Origin: Opitutia bacterium
Lineage (GTDB): Bacteria > Verrucomicrobiota > Verrucomicrobiia > Opitutales > UBA953
Assembly (NCBI GenBank): GCA_947463395.1
Contig: CANHRV010000010.1
Span: 1-17,216 of the forward strand
DNA: 17,216 nucleotides
Direction of reading: 5' to 3'
Position 1 is the stretch's first letter, and each line of letters starts with the position of its first letter. The notes below the pieces were generated by a model. It had not been told where the DNA came from and made no database searches. It was given only the letters and a program-made list of their open reading frames with translations. A program made the position numbers and the translations under genes. Below, piece after piece: positions 1-8,360 of this stretch.

Positions 1-151
1 ACCAAATTTCTCCCGTGGTGGCGAATCCAGTAATCGTGGCAAAGCACTTTGGCCAACGCCGAGGAAAGCGAGGAAGTTTAAATCGCACGTTGGCGTAGTC
101 GGCGTGCATCCCCTTTTTGATGGCTTGTTTTAATTCACGGGTGATGCGCAT
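1..151 (-). CDS. Partial ORF at left edge, unknown product
   Basis: An open minus-strand frame starts at an ATG (base 151) and runs 50 codons off the left edge without a stop. The visible peptide begins MRITRELKQAIKKG and is basic, rich in Arg, Lys and Trp, with no signal peptide or membrane helix. I do not recognise it. It lies about 30 bases downstream of the gnd terminator, so it would need its own promoter or read-through. There is no good Shine-Dalgarno; GAG directly abuts the ATG. A plus-strand frame is also open over bases 2-132, so the coding strand is not certain. The C-terminal part outside the window would decide. Confidence 0.35.
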   Translation of the reverse strand, partial: MRITRELKQAIKKGMHADYANVRFKLPRFPRRWPKCFATITGFATTGEIW

Positions 152-181
152 CTCTTTAAAATCGGAAAGATTCCTGTCGGG

Positions 182-209
182 TAAAGAAAAACCCCAGCGG
201 GGCTGGGGT
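182..209 (-). terminator. Intrinsic terminator of gnd
   Basis: A perfect 8-bp stem, ACCCCAGC (191-198) with GCTGGGGT (202-209), closes a 3-base loop. On the minus strand it is followed by TTTTTCTTT. It starts 15 bases beyond the gnd stop codon. Stem, GC content and U-tract all fit a Rho-independent terminator for minus-strand transcription. The plus-strand side has no U-tract. Confidence 0.85.
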
Positions 210-223
210 GAAAGGGTAAAGGT

Positions 224-1720
224 TTACGCTTTGATTTGTGGGCGTTTAGGATCAGGCCAGTCGATGTGGAAGAATTCGCCCCGTGGCTTATCCGTTCGCT
301 CGTAGGTATGCGCGCCGAAGAAGTCGCGCTGACCTTGTAAAAGGTTTTGGGGTAAGCACTCCGTGCGATAGGAGTCAAAGTATGAAAGGGCCGATCCCAA
401 GGTTGGCACGGGAATGCCATGCTTCACGGCGAGTGCGATAACTTTGCGCCAGTTTTTCTGTGCTTGGCGTACCGTTTTCTTGAAGTAGGGATCCAGTAAG
501 AGATTGGCGAGCTTGGGTTTCTTGACGAACGCCTCGGTAATTTTTTGTAAGAAACGTGCACGAATAATGCAACCACCTCGCCAGATTTGGGCGATTTCTC
601 CGAAGTTAAGTTTCCACTGATATTCTTTTTGTGCTTCGCGCATGAGCTGGAAGCCTTGGGCGTATGAACAAATCTTTGAGCAATAGAGGGCGTCGCGAAT
701 TTGTTCGATTACTTTAGCTTTATCAGGGTTGGTCATGTTGCGCTTGGGACCTCGTAGAACTTTTGCCGCCGCAACACGCTCTTCTTTGATAGCAGAGAGA
801 CAGCGCGCGAAGACCGCTTCGGCAATCGTGGGTGCAGCGACGCCCATGTCTAAAGCATTGGCGCTGGTCCATTTACCCGTTCCTTTTTGTCCTGCGGTAT
901 CTAAAATAACATCAACCAGTGGCACCCCTGTTTCAGGATCTTTTTGTTTGAGAACCTTGGCAGTAATTTCGATGAGGAAGGAATTAAGGTCTCCCTTATT
1001 CCATTCTTCAAAAGTCGCTCCGATTTCATCGGGAGACATGCCCAGCAATCCACGCATCAAGTCGTAGGCTTCGCAAATCATCTGCATGTCACCATACTCA
1101 ATGCCATTGTGTACCATCTTCACATAGTGACCTGCTCCATCGGAGCCGATGTGTGCGACACACGGGACGCCCCCTTGAATAGGCTTACCTGGTTTTGCTC
1201 CCGTTAGTTCAGAGCCGGTTTGGGCATCGACTTTCGCAGCGACTGCTTCCCAAATCGGTTTTAATTCTGCCCAAGCTGAGGGGTCGCCTCCAGGCATTAA
1301 GGATGGACCGAAGCGGGCCCCTTCTTCACCGCCAGAAACACCCGAGCCGATAAAACGGAGTCCTTTGGCCTTTAACTCGCGTTCCCGACGGATGGTGTCC
1401 GTCCACAATGCGTTTCCTCCATCGATGATGATGTCGCCTTTTTCAAAAACTGCCGCGAGTTCGTTAATAACTGCGTCCGTTGGAGCTCCTGCTTTAACAA
1501 GGATAATCGCCTTGCGGGGTTTCTTAAGTGAAGCCGCAAACGTAGCCATGGTGGCACAGCCAGTTAACTTTCCAGGAGTGTGCGGGTTTTCTTTGATAAA
1601 CTCGTCCGTCTTCGCCGTTGTGCGATTGTAGACCGAAATCGCAAACCCGTGGTCGGCGATATTGAGAGCGAGGTTTTGACCCATCACAGCCAAACCAATA
1701 AGACCAATGTCGGATTGCAT
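224..1720 (-). CDS. gnd: 6-phosphogluconate dehydrogenase, decarboxylating
   Basis: The enzyme oxidises and decarboxylates 6-phosphogluconate to ribulose 5-phosphate in the cytosolic pentose phosphate pathway, making NADPH. The 498-residue protein opens with the Rossmann motif [12 protein letters not shown] (residues 9-20). NRT at 32-34 provides the Arg expected for NADP. GGNALW (101-106), [11 protein letters not shown] (125-135) and the catalytic block [11 protein letters not shown] (201-211) follow, and the C-terminal helical domain is intact. Compared with the E. coli enzyme it has about 15 extra residues near 165-183, just before the active-site helix, and a slightly longer C-terminal tail. 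The frame extends 50 codons upstream to base 1870, but homology begins at MQSDIG, so ATG 1720 is the start. No convincing Shine-Dalgarno is visible. It is divergent from coaC and ends at a strong terminator. Confidence 0.97.
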   Translation of the reverse strand: MQSDIGLIGLAVMGQNLALNIADHGFAISVYNRTTAKTDEFIKENPHTPGKLTGCATMATFAASLKKPRKAIILVKAGAPTDAVINELAAVFEKGDIIIDGGNALWTDTIRRERELKAKGLRFIGSGVSGGEEGARFGPSLMPGGDPSAWAELKPIWEAVAAKVDAQTGSELTGAKPGKPIQGGVPCVAHIGSDGAGHYVKMVHNGIEYGDMQMICEAYDLMRGLLGMSPDEIGATFEEWNKGDLNSFLIEITAKVLKQKDPETGVPLVDVILDTAGQKGTGKWTSANALDMGVAAPTIAEAVFARCLSAIKEERVAAAKVLRGPKRNMTNPDKAKVIEQIRDALYCSKICSYAQGFQLMREAQKEYQWKLNFGEIAQIWRGGCIIRARFLQKITEAFVKKPKLANLLLDPYFKKTVRQAQKNWRKVIALAVKHGIPVPTLGSALSYFDSYRTECLPQNLLQGQRDFFGAHTYERTDKPRGEFFHIDWPDPKRPQIKA

Positions 1721-1850
1721 AAGAGATTTCAATGGCAAGCCCCTTGGGCGAGCGTGGCAAACCAGAAAAGACCCCTTTTCATGGATTTTGAGGATAGTGA
1801 GCCATCCGTTGCCTGCCTTTGCCCTCGCCAGCCCTGGTCGATTTCTTATC

Positions 1851-1855
1851 AAAGG
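1851..1855 (+). promoter_or_regulatory. Ribosome binding site of coaC
   Basis: AAAGG lies six bases upstream of ATG 1862. It supports that ATG over earlier in-frame starts in a frame that stays open far upstream, over gnd on the other strand. I found no convincing -35/-10 pair for either divergent gene in the 141-base gap. Confidence 0.5.
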
Positions 1856-1861
1856 TTCGTT

Positions 1862-2410
1862 ATGTCTCAACTTGTCGGTAAACGCATCGTCCTTGGGGTG
1901 ACGGGTTCAATCGCTGCTTATAAAGCCGCCGATCTTACATCGCAATTAGTCAAATACGGTGCGGAGGTGCAGGTTGTTATGACCAAAGGAGCGACGCAGT
2001 TTATTACGCCCATGACATTGCAAGTGCTTTCACAGCGACCCGTGGGTGTCGATATTTGGGAGGAAGGAAAAAATTCAGTTCCCAGTCATATTGAAATCGC
2101 AGACTCTGCTGACTTACTTTGTGTGGCTCCACTTTCAGCAAACGTGATGGCTGAATTCGCTCACGGACTCGCTCCTGATTTACTGACCTCAATTTATTTA
2201 GCGACTCGCGGGCCAGTGCTATTGGCTCCAGCGATGAATGGAAAAATGTATGAGCATCCAGCAACGCAAGCGAACTTAGCCACCCTGAGGGCACGGGGGC
2301 ATGCAATCGTTGATCCCGTGGAAGGGATGCTCGCCTGTGGTTATGAAGGCAATGGTAAGTTGGCTCCAGTCGACGAAATTGTTTCGCGCATCTTATTGAT
2401 TTTAGGTTGA
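1862..2410 (+). CDS. coaC: Phosphopantothenoylcysteine decarboxylase, stand-alone CoaC
   Basis: A flavoprotein of the HFCD family that decarboxylates 4'-phosphopantothenoylcysteine to 4'-phosphopantetheine in coenzyme A synthesis. The 182 residues correspond to the N-terminal half of the bifunctional CoaBC (Dfp) protein. [11 protein letters not shown] lies at 12-22, the catalytic His in SHIEIA at 76, the PAMN motif with Asn126, and [10 protein letters not shown] with the active-site Cys159. These match H75, N125 and C158 of E. coli CoaBC almost residue for residue. The protein stops just after the decarboxylase domain, and queG begins seven bases later, so the CoaB ligase domain is absent here rather than frameshifted; CoaB must be encoded elsewhere. 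A flavin-dependent Cys decarboxylase of other function (EpiD-like) is possible but less likely. Confidence 0.88.
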   Translation: MSQLVGKRIVLGVTGSIAAYKAADLTSQLVKYGAEVQVVMTKGATQFITPMTLQVLSQRPVGVDIWEEGKNSVPSHIEIADSADLLCVAPLSANVMAEFAHGLAPDLLTSIYLATRGPVLLAPAMNGKMYEHPATQANLATLRARGHAIVDPVEGMLACGYEGNGKLAPVDEIVSRILLILG

Positions 2411-2417
2411 GTTTATT

Positions 2418-3443
2418 ATGGATGCTACTGCACGGCGGGAGTATTTGCGGGCCGCCGCCCAAGAAGTAGGCTTTGATGTTTTTGGAATAGCGCCCGTTGA
2501 CGTCGATGTCAGAGCGGATTACTTTCGTCGATGGATTGCCGAAGGAATGCACGGCGATATGACATGGATGGAAAAAAATCCGCAGCGTCGTACGGAGGCC
2601 AAGCAAGTTTTGCCTGAAGCACGAAGTATTGTGGTGGTGGGCTTAAATTATTATCAACCCCACCCACCTGCAGCCTATCGTATTGCGAAGTACGCTCTTG
2701 GTGAAGATTACCACGGTGTTCTCTTAAAACGGCTCAAAAAACTCTGCACGGTAATGCGTTCATTGGGTGGCGAGCAGAAGCCATATGTCGATACGGGACC
2801 CGTTTTAGAAAAACCTGTGGCGGCGGAGGCTGGCCTAGGGTGGCAAGGAAAGAGCACAATCTTGTTACAAAAGGGCTTTGGTACATGGCTTTTTTTGGGA
2901 GTGATTATTACCACACTCGAATTAACTCCTTCATCCAAACAACCCAACCGCTGTGGTTCTTGCACGCGCTGTATCGAAGCTTGCCCCACCTCTGCCATCA
3001 TTGCGCCTTATCAACTCGATGCGCGTAAATGTCTGGCCTATCTAACGATCGAACATCAAGGAGCAATTCCCTTGGCTTATCGATTTGCGCTCGGTGATCG
3101 AGTTTATGGCTGTGATGATTGTTTAGATGTTTGTCCTTGGAATCGATGGGCTCAAAATACCAAAGAGGCACGTTTCGCTCCACGACCACATCCTGTTTTA
3201 CGCGATACTTTGGCTTGGACGGAGGAGGAGTTTGTTGAGCATTTTCGAGGATCGCCCATCAAGCGTTTGGGTTTACATCGTTGGTGGCGCAATGCCCTAA
3301 CTGTTTTAGGTAATACAGGTAGCCGAGACGATTTACCTGCGGTGCTAAAATTGATAAACCACGATGATGCGATGGTCGCCGACCATGCGTGCTGGGCTGA
3401 AGAGCAGATTCGTCAGCGTCTCCGTAAGCAAGAGATTGCCTAG
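2418..3443 (+). CDS. queG: Epoxyqueuosine reductase
   Basis: Cobalamin- and iron-sulfur-dependent enzyme that reduces epoxyqueuosine to queuosine at the tRNA wobble position, the last step of queuosine synthesis. The 341-residue protein has the N-terminal cobalamin-binding domain. YVDTGPVLEKPVAAEAGLGW (123-142) contains the likely proton-donor Asp125. Two [4Fe-4S] cluster motifs follow: CGSCTRCIEACP (Cys 179, 182, 185, 189) and CDDCLDVCPWN (Cys 232, 235, 239), with Cys205 between. The C-terminal part, from about residue 285, resembles the HEAT-like repeat region of QueG (NALTVLGNTG, LPAVLKLI). Length and motif order are standard. It starts seven bases after coaC, implying cotranscription. No strong Shine-Dalgarno is present. 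Confidence 0.96.
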   Translation: MDATARREYLRAAAQEVGFDVFGIAPVDVDVRADYFRRWIAEGMHGDMTWMEKNPQRRTEAKQVLPEARSIVVVGLNYYQPHPPAAYRIAKYALGEDYHGVLLKRLKKLCTVMRSLGGEQKPYVDTGPVLEKPVAAEAGLGWQGKSTILLQKGFGTWLFLGVIITTLELTPSSKQPNRCGSCTRCIEACPTSAIIAPYQLDARKCLAYLTIEHQGAIPLAYRFALGDRVYGCDDCLDVCPWNRWAQNTKEARFAPRPHPVLRDTLAWTEEEFVEHFRGSPIKRLGLHRWWRNALTVLGNTGSRDDLPAVLKLINHDDAMVADHACWAEEQIRQRLRKQEIA

Positions 3444-3471
3444 AGGTTGTACTTGGGCTTACTTGGCATCC

Positions 3472-4002
3472 ATGAAACTAGGAGAAGCCTACCTTTTACT
3501 GACAATCATTTTAGCTCTAGCTGGCTGGTTGTTCTTTAAGGCTAGTTCTTGGCTTCGGACATTTCGTCGCGATCGTTGGACAACTTTGGTTTTACTGACG
3601 GCGACCGTTGCTTGGTTGGCTTGGCATTTATGGCACCTCTCTGAAGCTGATATCCTCGGTTTACCTCGTGGCTGGGTAATGGCGGTCATTCTCATTCCCT
3701 GTATTTTAAGTTATACTTTTATGCCTGATTTTCTTGCGGTGCGTTGCGTGGGAGTGCTGATGCTCTTCACCGCCCGGGCTGTTCTCGATGCTGGGTACGG
3801 ACATTTGCCCCATAGCTTGTGGGCTGCGTCGGTTAGTTATGCGATTTTTGTTCCTTTTGGTTTATGGTGGGCTGCTTCTCCTGTCGCTTTTAACCAACAC
3901 TGTGACGCGCTCATAAAATCTGCCACCAGACATAAGGTCGCGGGGGGAGTCCTCCTCCTGTGCTCGGCGGTTTCCCTTTATCAGTTTTTTAAACTTTCGT
4001 GA
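3472..4002 (+). CDS. Multi-pass membrane protein of unknown function
   Basis: I do not recognise the family. From ATG 3472 the protein has 176 residues with about six hydrophobic segments, near residues 4-22, 37-54, 68-84, 88-106, 117-135 and 155-173. It is rich in Trp and Leu, with a basic loop RTFRRDR at 29-35 and a His-containing stretch WHLWHL at 51-56. There is no signal-peptide cleavage site, ATPase motif or Cys cluster. The frame is open back to 3364, overlapping queG, but hydrophobic sequence begins only after MKLGEAY, which favours 3472. Its stop overlaps the GTG start of gmk by four bases, so the two are probably translationally coupled. The surrounding enzymes do not suggest a role. 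Confidence 0.75.
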   Translation: MKLGEAYLLLTIILALAGWLFFKASSWLRTFRRDRWTTLVLLTATVAWLAWHLWHLSEADILGLPRGWVMAVILIPCILSYTFMPDFLAVRCVGVLMLFTARAVLDAGYGHLPHSLWAASVSYAIFVPFGLWWAASPVAFNQHCDALIKSATRHKVAGGVLLLCSAVSLYQFFKLS

Positions 4003-4592
4003 AACGGTCTTTGCTCATCGTCGTTTCGGGTCCCGCGGGAAGCGGAAAGACAACCCTGTGCTCGCGCTTAACAGAAAGTTACACACAGACGATTCGACGC
4101 GTTGTCACCTGTACGACGCGCGCCCCGAGGGCAGGAGAGCAGGATGGGGTGGATTACCATTTTTTGGCACGGACTGAATTCGAGAAACAACTTGAAGCAG
4201 GATTATTTTTTGAAAACGCCGTCGTGCATGGCAATCTTTACGGCTCGCGTATTCTCGACGTAGAGAAGCATCTCGATGCAGGGTTTGATGCTTTACTTAA
4301 TGTGGATGTACAAGGAGCAGCGACTTTACGTCAAAAAGCTCTGTCGCACGCTAAACTCGCTTCCTCGCTTGTTACCATTTTTGTGCGTGTGAGCGATCAT
4401 GCTGAATTACTTCGTCGATTAACGGGTCGAGGAACGGATCCACTGGATGAAATTAATCGTCGCGTTGCCGCAGCCGAGTGGGAAATGAGTCATGCGGGTC
4501 ATTACCAGCATGTGATTGAAAGCGGGACGCGTGAAGCTGACTTTGCGGCACTAGAGCGCATTTATTTGATGGAGAAAAATCTTCACCGATGA
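3999..4592 (+). CDS. gmk: Guanylate kinase
   Basis: Phosphorylates GMP to GDP with ATP in purine nucleotide synthesis. The 197-residue protein carries the P-loop GPAGSGKT (11-18) and the GMP-binding segment TTRAPRAGEQDGVDYHF (39-55). NVDVQGA (101-107) and a lid region GRGTDPLDEINRR (143-155) follow. The P-loop has Ala-Gly-Ser-Gly where Ser-Gly-Ala-Gly is more usual; the functional Gly, Lys and Thr are kept. Length is normal. The start is GTG within the GTGA that ends the preceding membrane protein gene, and its own end overlaps polX by ATGA, so translation of three genes is linked. Together with guaB in the same window it covers two steps of GTP synthesis. Confidence 0.95.
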   Translation: MKRSLLIVVSGPAGSGKTTLCSRLTESYTQTIRRVVTCTTRAPRAGEQDGVDYHFLARTEFEKQLEAGLFFENAVVHGNLYGSRILDVEKHLDAGFDALLNVDVQGAATLRQKALSHAKLASSLVTIFVRVSDHAELLRRLTGRGTDPLDEINRRVAAAEWEMSHAGHYQHVIESGTREADFAALERIYLMEKNLHR

Positions 4593-6319
4593 TGGATAAA
4601 AGTGAAATCGCTGGAGTTCTCGATGAAATCGCAACGTTATTAGAACTAACGGGAGAAAATCCTTTTAAGATTCGTGCTTATGCGGCTGGTGCTCGGGTTT
4701 TAGAAACTTTAGCTGAAGACCTTGATACACTCATTGCAGAAGATAAGTTAGGTGAAGTTCCAGGATTAGGAGAAGCTTTGGTGGATAAAATTACGACGTT
4801 AAGAAAAACTGGGAAATTACCTTTTTATGAAAAGTTAAAAGCCAGTATTCCCGCAGGCTTGCTGGAGATGATAAAAATTCCCGGTCTAGGTCCCAAGAAA
4901 GTTCGAGCTTTATGGAAAGAGTTAAAAATCGAATCACTCAACGAGTTACAGAAAGCTTGTGACGAAGGGCGAGTGGCTGAACTCAAAGGTTTTGGAGAAA
5001 AAACGCAGGCAAAAATTATTGAGGGAATAAAAAATCAAGCCACTTATTCGCAGCGTCACCTTTGGGTGGATGCGGCGGCAATCGCTGAACCCATTTTGCA
5101 GGGTTTACGTAACTTGCCGGAGGTTGAATTAGCCGAAGCTGCGGGGTCGTTGCGTCGCTGTCGAGAAACCGTGGGCGATTTAGATTTTCTTGTGGCAGCA
5201 GAGAAACCAGGTCCAGTGATGGATTGGTTTACTTCTTTCCCTGGAGTTAAGGAAGTGACTGCGAAAGGTGAAACCAAGTCGAGCGTGCGCTTTGCTTCAG
5301 GATTACAGGCTGATTTGCGAGTCGTTCCACTCGCCCAATTCTATTTTGCTCTGCACCACTTCACGGGATCTAAAGAGCATAATGTAGCCATGCGCCATCG
5401 CGCCTTAGCTCATGGCTTAAGCATGAGTGAGTGGGGCTTGAAATCATTAGATGATAGTGTGGCCGTGCCAACGGCTAAGAATGAAGAAGAGGTTTTTCGA
5501 GCCTTAGGACTTCCTTGGATTCCGCCGGAACTTCGCGAGGGTAGCGGGGAAATTGAGGCAGCACTCGCTCATCATCTTCCCCGTTTGGTAGAGTTGTCTG
5601 ATATTAAAGGTGTTTTCCATAATCATACCACGGCCTCGGATGGTATGGACACTTTAGAGAAAATGGCTGAAGCAGCCGAGAAGCGGGGGTGGGAATATTT
5701 GGGTATCGCTGATCATTCAAAGTCCAGTTTTCAGGCTCACGGTTTAGAAGAAGAGCGTTTGCTGAAACAGATGGGAGAAATTCAAAAACTGAACCGTTCG
5801 GGTAAATTTAAAATACGCATTCTCTCGGGCAGTGAGGTCGATATTTTACGTGATGGAACTTTAGATTACGCTGATGATTTGTTGGCCGAACTCGATTACG
5901 TTGTCGCTTCGGTTCACACGCTTTTTACGCTCGAGCGCGAGGCACAAACCGCACGAATAATTCGTGCCATCGAAAATGAGCATGTGGATATGATTGGGCA
6001 TCTCACGGGGCGCTTAATCAATAAACGCGAACCTTACGCATTGGATATTGATAAGATTATCGATGCAGCGGCGGCCAATGAAACCATCATCGAGTTGAAT
6101 GCCAACCCACGTCGCTTGGATATGGATTGGCGCTGGTGGCGCAGGGCTACGGAAAAAGGGGTACTTTGTTCGATAAATCCCGATGCTCACGCCACGGGTG
6201 AACTCGATTTTACTGCTAGTGGCGTCAGGGTTGGACGCAAAGGTTGGTTAACGCGCGAGCAGGTCTTTAATACGCGTTCATTAGCTCAGGTCTTAAAATG
6301 GCTTGGCCGTAAGGCCTAG
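4589..6319 (+). CDS. polX: DNA polymerase X family with PHP exonuclease domain
   Basis: A bacterial PolX, a gap-filling repair polymerase with a PHP nuclease domain. The 576-residue protein has three helix-hairpin-helix elements (VPGLGE 57-62, IPGLGPKK 97-104, LKGFGEKT 132-139). The nucleotidyltransferase core follows: GSLRR at 186, GDLDFLV with Asp197 and Asp199, DLRVVP with Asp242, and FTGSKEHN at 258-265. The PHP domain starts near 340, with HNHTTASDG (344-352), DH at 375-376, Glu416, His443, His471 and NPDAH at 530-534. All three polymerase Asp residues and the PHP metal ligands look intact, so both activities are predicted. Two ATGs stand in tandem; the first overlaps the gmk stop. xth, another repair gene, is 4.7 kb downstream in a different unit. 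Confidence 0.95.
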   Translation: MMDKSEIAGVLDEIATLLELTGENPFKIRAYAAGARVLETLAEDLDTLIAEDKLGEVPGLGEALVDKITTLRKTGKLPFYEKLKASIPAGLLEMIKIPGLGPKKVRALWKELKIESLNELQKACDEGRVAELKGFGEKTQAKIIEGIKNQATYSQRHLWVDAAAIAEPILQGLRNLPEVELAEAAGSLRRCRETVGDLDFLVAAEKPGPVMDWFTSFPGVKEVTAKGETKSSVRFASGLQADLRVVPLAQFYFALHHFTGSKEHNVAMRHRALAHGLSMSEWGLKSLDDSVAVPTAKNEEEVFRALGLPWIPPELREGSGEIEAALAHHLPRLVELSDIKGVFHNHTTASDGMDTLEKMAEAAEKRGWEYLGIADHSKSSFQAHGLEEERLLKQMGEIQKLNRSGKFKIRILSGSEVDILRDGTLDYADDLLAELDYVVASVHTLFTLEREAQTARIIRAIENEHVDMIGHLTGRLINKREPYALDIDKIIDAAAANETIIELNANPRRLDMDWRWWRRATEKGVLCSINPDAHATGELDFTASGVRVGRKGWLTREQVFNTRSLAQVLKWLGRKA

Positions 6320-6345
6320 GTTACGGCTCGCCCTCGAGGGCTTTT
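6307..6345 (+). terminator. Weak hairpin(s) between polX and kdsA
   Basis: Two small hairpins can form across the polX stop: CCGTAA (6307-6312) with TTACGG (6321-6326), and the palindrome GCCCTCGAGGGC (6330-6341) followed by TTTT. The second stem is only four bases with a four-base loop. It may be a weak terminator, an attenuator before kdsA, or chance. With only 44 bases before the kdsA start, read-through is likely. Confidence 0.25.
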
Positions 6346-6354
6346 CATCTTTAA

Positions 6355-6360
6355 AAGGAG
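6355..6360 (+). promoter_or_regulatory. Ribosome binding site of kdsA
   Basis: AAGGAG three bases before ATG 6364 is the strongest Shine-Dalgarno in the window and fixes the kdsA start. A second ATG at 6371 is out of frame. Confidence 0.7.
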
Positions 6361-6363
6361 AGC

Positions 6364-7158
6364 ATGATACATGATAAGCGTCGCCTCTTGCTCATTGCTG
6401 GACCCTGTTCGCTTGAGTCCGAATCAAATTGTCGAACGGTTGCGAAAGAATTGAAATCGTTGGCCGCACGATTTCCAGAACTGAATATTGTTTTTAAAGG
6501 TTCCTACGACAAAGCGAATCGTACTTCTCTGAGCGGTGATCGTGGTCCAGGGATGAAGGCTGGTCTGGAATTGCTCGCCATGGTTAAAAAAGATTACGGC
6601 TTTAATGTTCTCACCGATATTCATGGACCCGAGCAGTGTGAAGCCGTTGGTAAAGTCGCTGATGTGCTTCAAGTACCTGCTTTTATGTGTCGGCAAACCG
6701 ATCTCTTGGTCGCCGCTGCTAAAACCGGCAAGTGTGTCAATGTGAAGAAAGGTCAGTTTCTTTCGCCATTCGAAATGCGTTTTGTCGTGGATAAGTTAAC
6801 GGGTGCTCGTGCCACCGAAATCTGGCAGACCGATCGCGGAACAACTTTTGGTTATCAGAACTTAGTCGTGGATATGCGCTCATTCCCCATTATGGCCGGG
6901 TTTGGACACCCCACGATTATGGATGCAACGCACGCTGTGCAGTTACCTGGAGCAGCGGGAGGTTCCTCGGGCGGTCAGCGCGAATACGTACCAGTTCTAG
7001 CTAAAGCGGCCCTCGCTGCTGGTGCCGATGGATTGTTTATGGAAACGCATCCTCAGCCCGAAAAAGCGATTTCCGATGGACCGAGCCAAGTTCCACTCGC
7101 GGAGTTCCCCACATTGGTGGAATCATGTTTGCGTGTTTGGCGTGCGGTTCGCTCTTAA
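6364..7158 (+). CDS. kdsA: 3-deoxy-8-phosphooctulonate synthase (KDO-8-P synthase)
   Basis: Condenses phosphoenolpyruvate with arabinose 5-phosphate to Kdo 8-phosphate, precursor of the Kdo sugar of lipopolysaccharide. The 264-residue protein shows IAGPCSLES (11-19), [12 protein letters not shown] (44-55), DIHGPEQ (85-91), [10 protein letters not shown] (128-137), [10 protein letters not shown] (187-196) and FMETHPQP (225-232). Cys15, His190, Glu227 and Asp238 occupy the metal-ligand positions of the metal-dependent class typified by Aquifex aeolicus. The metal-independent E. coli type has Asn in place of the Cys, so a metal-dependent enzyme is inferred. The gene lies 44 bases after polX. Its stop codon shares TTAA with the convergent menE stop. 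Confidence 0.96.
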   Translation: MIHDKRRLLLIAGPCSLESESNCRTVAKELKSLAARFPELNIVFKGSYDKANRTSLSGDRGPGMKAGLELLAMVKKDYGFNVLTDIHGPEQCEAVGKVADVLQVPAFMCRQTDLLVAAAKTGKCVNVKKGQFLSPFEMRFVVDKLTGARATEIWQTDRGTTFGYQNLVVDMRSFPIMAGFGHPTIMDATHAVQLPGAAGGSSGGQREYVPVLAKAALAAGADGLFMETHPQPEKAISDGPSQVPLAEFPTLVESCLRVWRAVRS

Positions 7159-8360
7159 CTTCGCAAAAGTTTTTCTGCCGCCCGACGGTCAAATTTCCCG
7201 CGGTCGTCTAAAGGTATTTTTGACACAAAAAGATAATCTTTGGGTCGAGCGGATGCAGGGAGTGTTTGGACGACGGCTTTTAGTGCTTCCTCTTGATTTT
7301 TATCTCCTACCACGAACGCGACTAAACGTTCGCCCCATTCGGCATCGGCAACACCAAAGACATGAACCTCGCGACAGGATGGATGAGTTAAAAGAACTTT
7401 TTCGACTTCAGCAGGATTCACTTTTTCTCCGCCAGTCACGATAATGCGATCAGCTCGACCATGTACTTGTATGGCGCCATCGCGAAAAACAACCCCGAGG
7501 TCTCCCGTTAAGTAGGGAGTGCCAATTTTTTCGTTGGGCCAATAACCTAAACCCAAAGCAGGAGAATTAATGCACAGTCTCTGATTGATGGCCGTGAAGT
7601 GCACTTTGGGTAAAGGGAATCCATGCACACCTTCTCCCGCCCAAATTTTTTCCGGAGGGCACCAAGCACAAACTGCGGCTGTCTCCGTCATACCGTAGGT
7701 AATATAGACAGGAAGGCGATGTTCACGAATGGCTTCGACTTCTGCCGCAGCCACGGCGGAACCACCTAAAAGAATGACATGAAATTGTTTTAACCAATCG
7801 ATGCCATGAGGATTTTGTAAGAGGCGATGTAATTGCGTTGGCACTAATGAAGCCATTCGAGTGCCTTCGGTGGGAAGTTGAATTTTCGGTAAGGATGATT
7901 CGGGATGAAACTTGCCAACGTGAATTTCGAATTGCCCCTTTGTTTCTAAAGCACGCAACGCTGGCATCAATCCACTGACATGGTAGACGGGGGTAAAGAT
8001 TGCTCCATGTAAAACACCACTATGTTGCCGAGCTACGATGGCATCGCGCAGACTCGTAACCGCTGCTCGCAAAGTTTTCTTTTGGTGATGAACGAATTTA
8101 ACTTTTCCTCCAGTTCCGCCTGTTGGGATGAACACGGCATCGGGCCATAACTCAGGCCAATTTTCAGGGGCGCGTCCTGCGGGAGTGGGAGCTTCACCCT
8201 CCACGTGTGTGCCTTGGGGAATCAACTGGGCGGCCGCTTGCATCTCGGCTTCATTCCAAAAGGGATTTCCTAAAAAGACGGGAGTGCCTTGTGCATACGC
8301 CTGAAGAACCTCCTTAAGATAAAGGTCTGGCTCTCGATGGAATACGGCGATGGGGGTCAT
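7155..8360 (-). CDS. menE: o-succinylbenzoate-CoA ligase
   Basis: An ATP-dependent acyl-CoA ligase of the ANL superfamily, predicted to activate o-succinylbenzoate with CoA in menaquinone synthesis. At 401 residues it is somewhat short for MenE. Visible motifs are the glycine-rich ATP loop [11 protein letters not shown] (79-89), LLGGSAV (197-203), YGMTETAAV (222-230), YLTGDLG (283-289), [14 protein letters not shown] (301-314) and the C-terminal lysine in RGKFDRR (Lys389). The ATP loop departs from the usual TSGTTGKPK pattern but keeps the glycines and last Lys. Adjacency to menC, overlapping by ATGA, makes the MenE assignment much stronger than the motifs alone. It converges with kdsA, sharing TTAA, and no terminator separates them. 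Confidence 0.88.
   Translation of the reverse strand: MTPIAVFHREPDLYLKEVLQAYAQGTPVFLGNPFWNEAEMQAAAQLIPQGTHVEGEAPTPAGRAPENWPELWPDAVFIPTGGTGGKVKFVHHQKKTLRAAVTSLRDAIVARQHSGVLHGAIFTPVYHVSGLMPALRALETKGQFEIHVGKFHPESSLPKIQLPTEGTRMASLVPTQLHRLLQNPHGIDWLKQFHVILLGGSAVAAAEVEAIREHRLPVYITYGMTETAAVCAWCPPEKIWAGEGVHGFPLPKVHFTAINQRLCINSPALGLGYWPNEKIGTPYLTGDLGVVFRDGAIQVHGRADRIIVTGGEKVNPAEVEKVLLTHPSCREVHVFGVADAEWGERLVAFVVGDKNQEEALKAVVQTLPASARPKDYLFVSKIPLDDRGKFDRRAAEKLLRS

Noticed and set aside
1729..1782. Seventeen-codon minus-strand ORF ending just before gnd, a possible leader peptide
   Set aside because: No ribosome binding site, no regulatory run of codons and no paired terminator or anti-terminator; short ORFs like this occur by chance.
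1721..1870. Fifty-codon N-terminal extension of gnd
   Set aside because: Family homology begins at MQSDIG (base 1720); the extension would overlap coaC and has no Rossmann-fold character.
2004..2606. 200-codon minus-strand frame opposite coaC and queG
   Set aside because: Two well-supported genes occupy the other strand; the peptide has no domain and a His/Arg/Ser-rich shadow composition.
3364..3471. Upstream extension of the unknown membrane protein gene into queG
   Set aside because: The extension is hydrophilic, overlaps the queG C-terminus and lacks membrane-protein character; ATG 3472 begins directly before the first helix.
7022..7444. 140-codon plus-strand frame across the kdsA/menE junction
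   Set aside because: It lies out of frame in kdsA and antisense to menE, with Arg/Leu-rich composition typical of a shadow frame.
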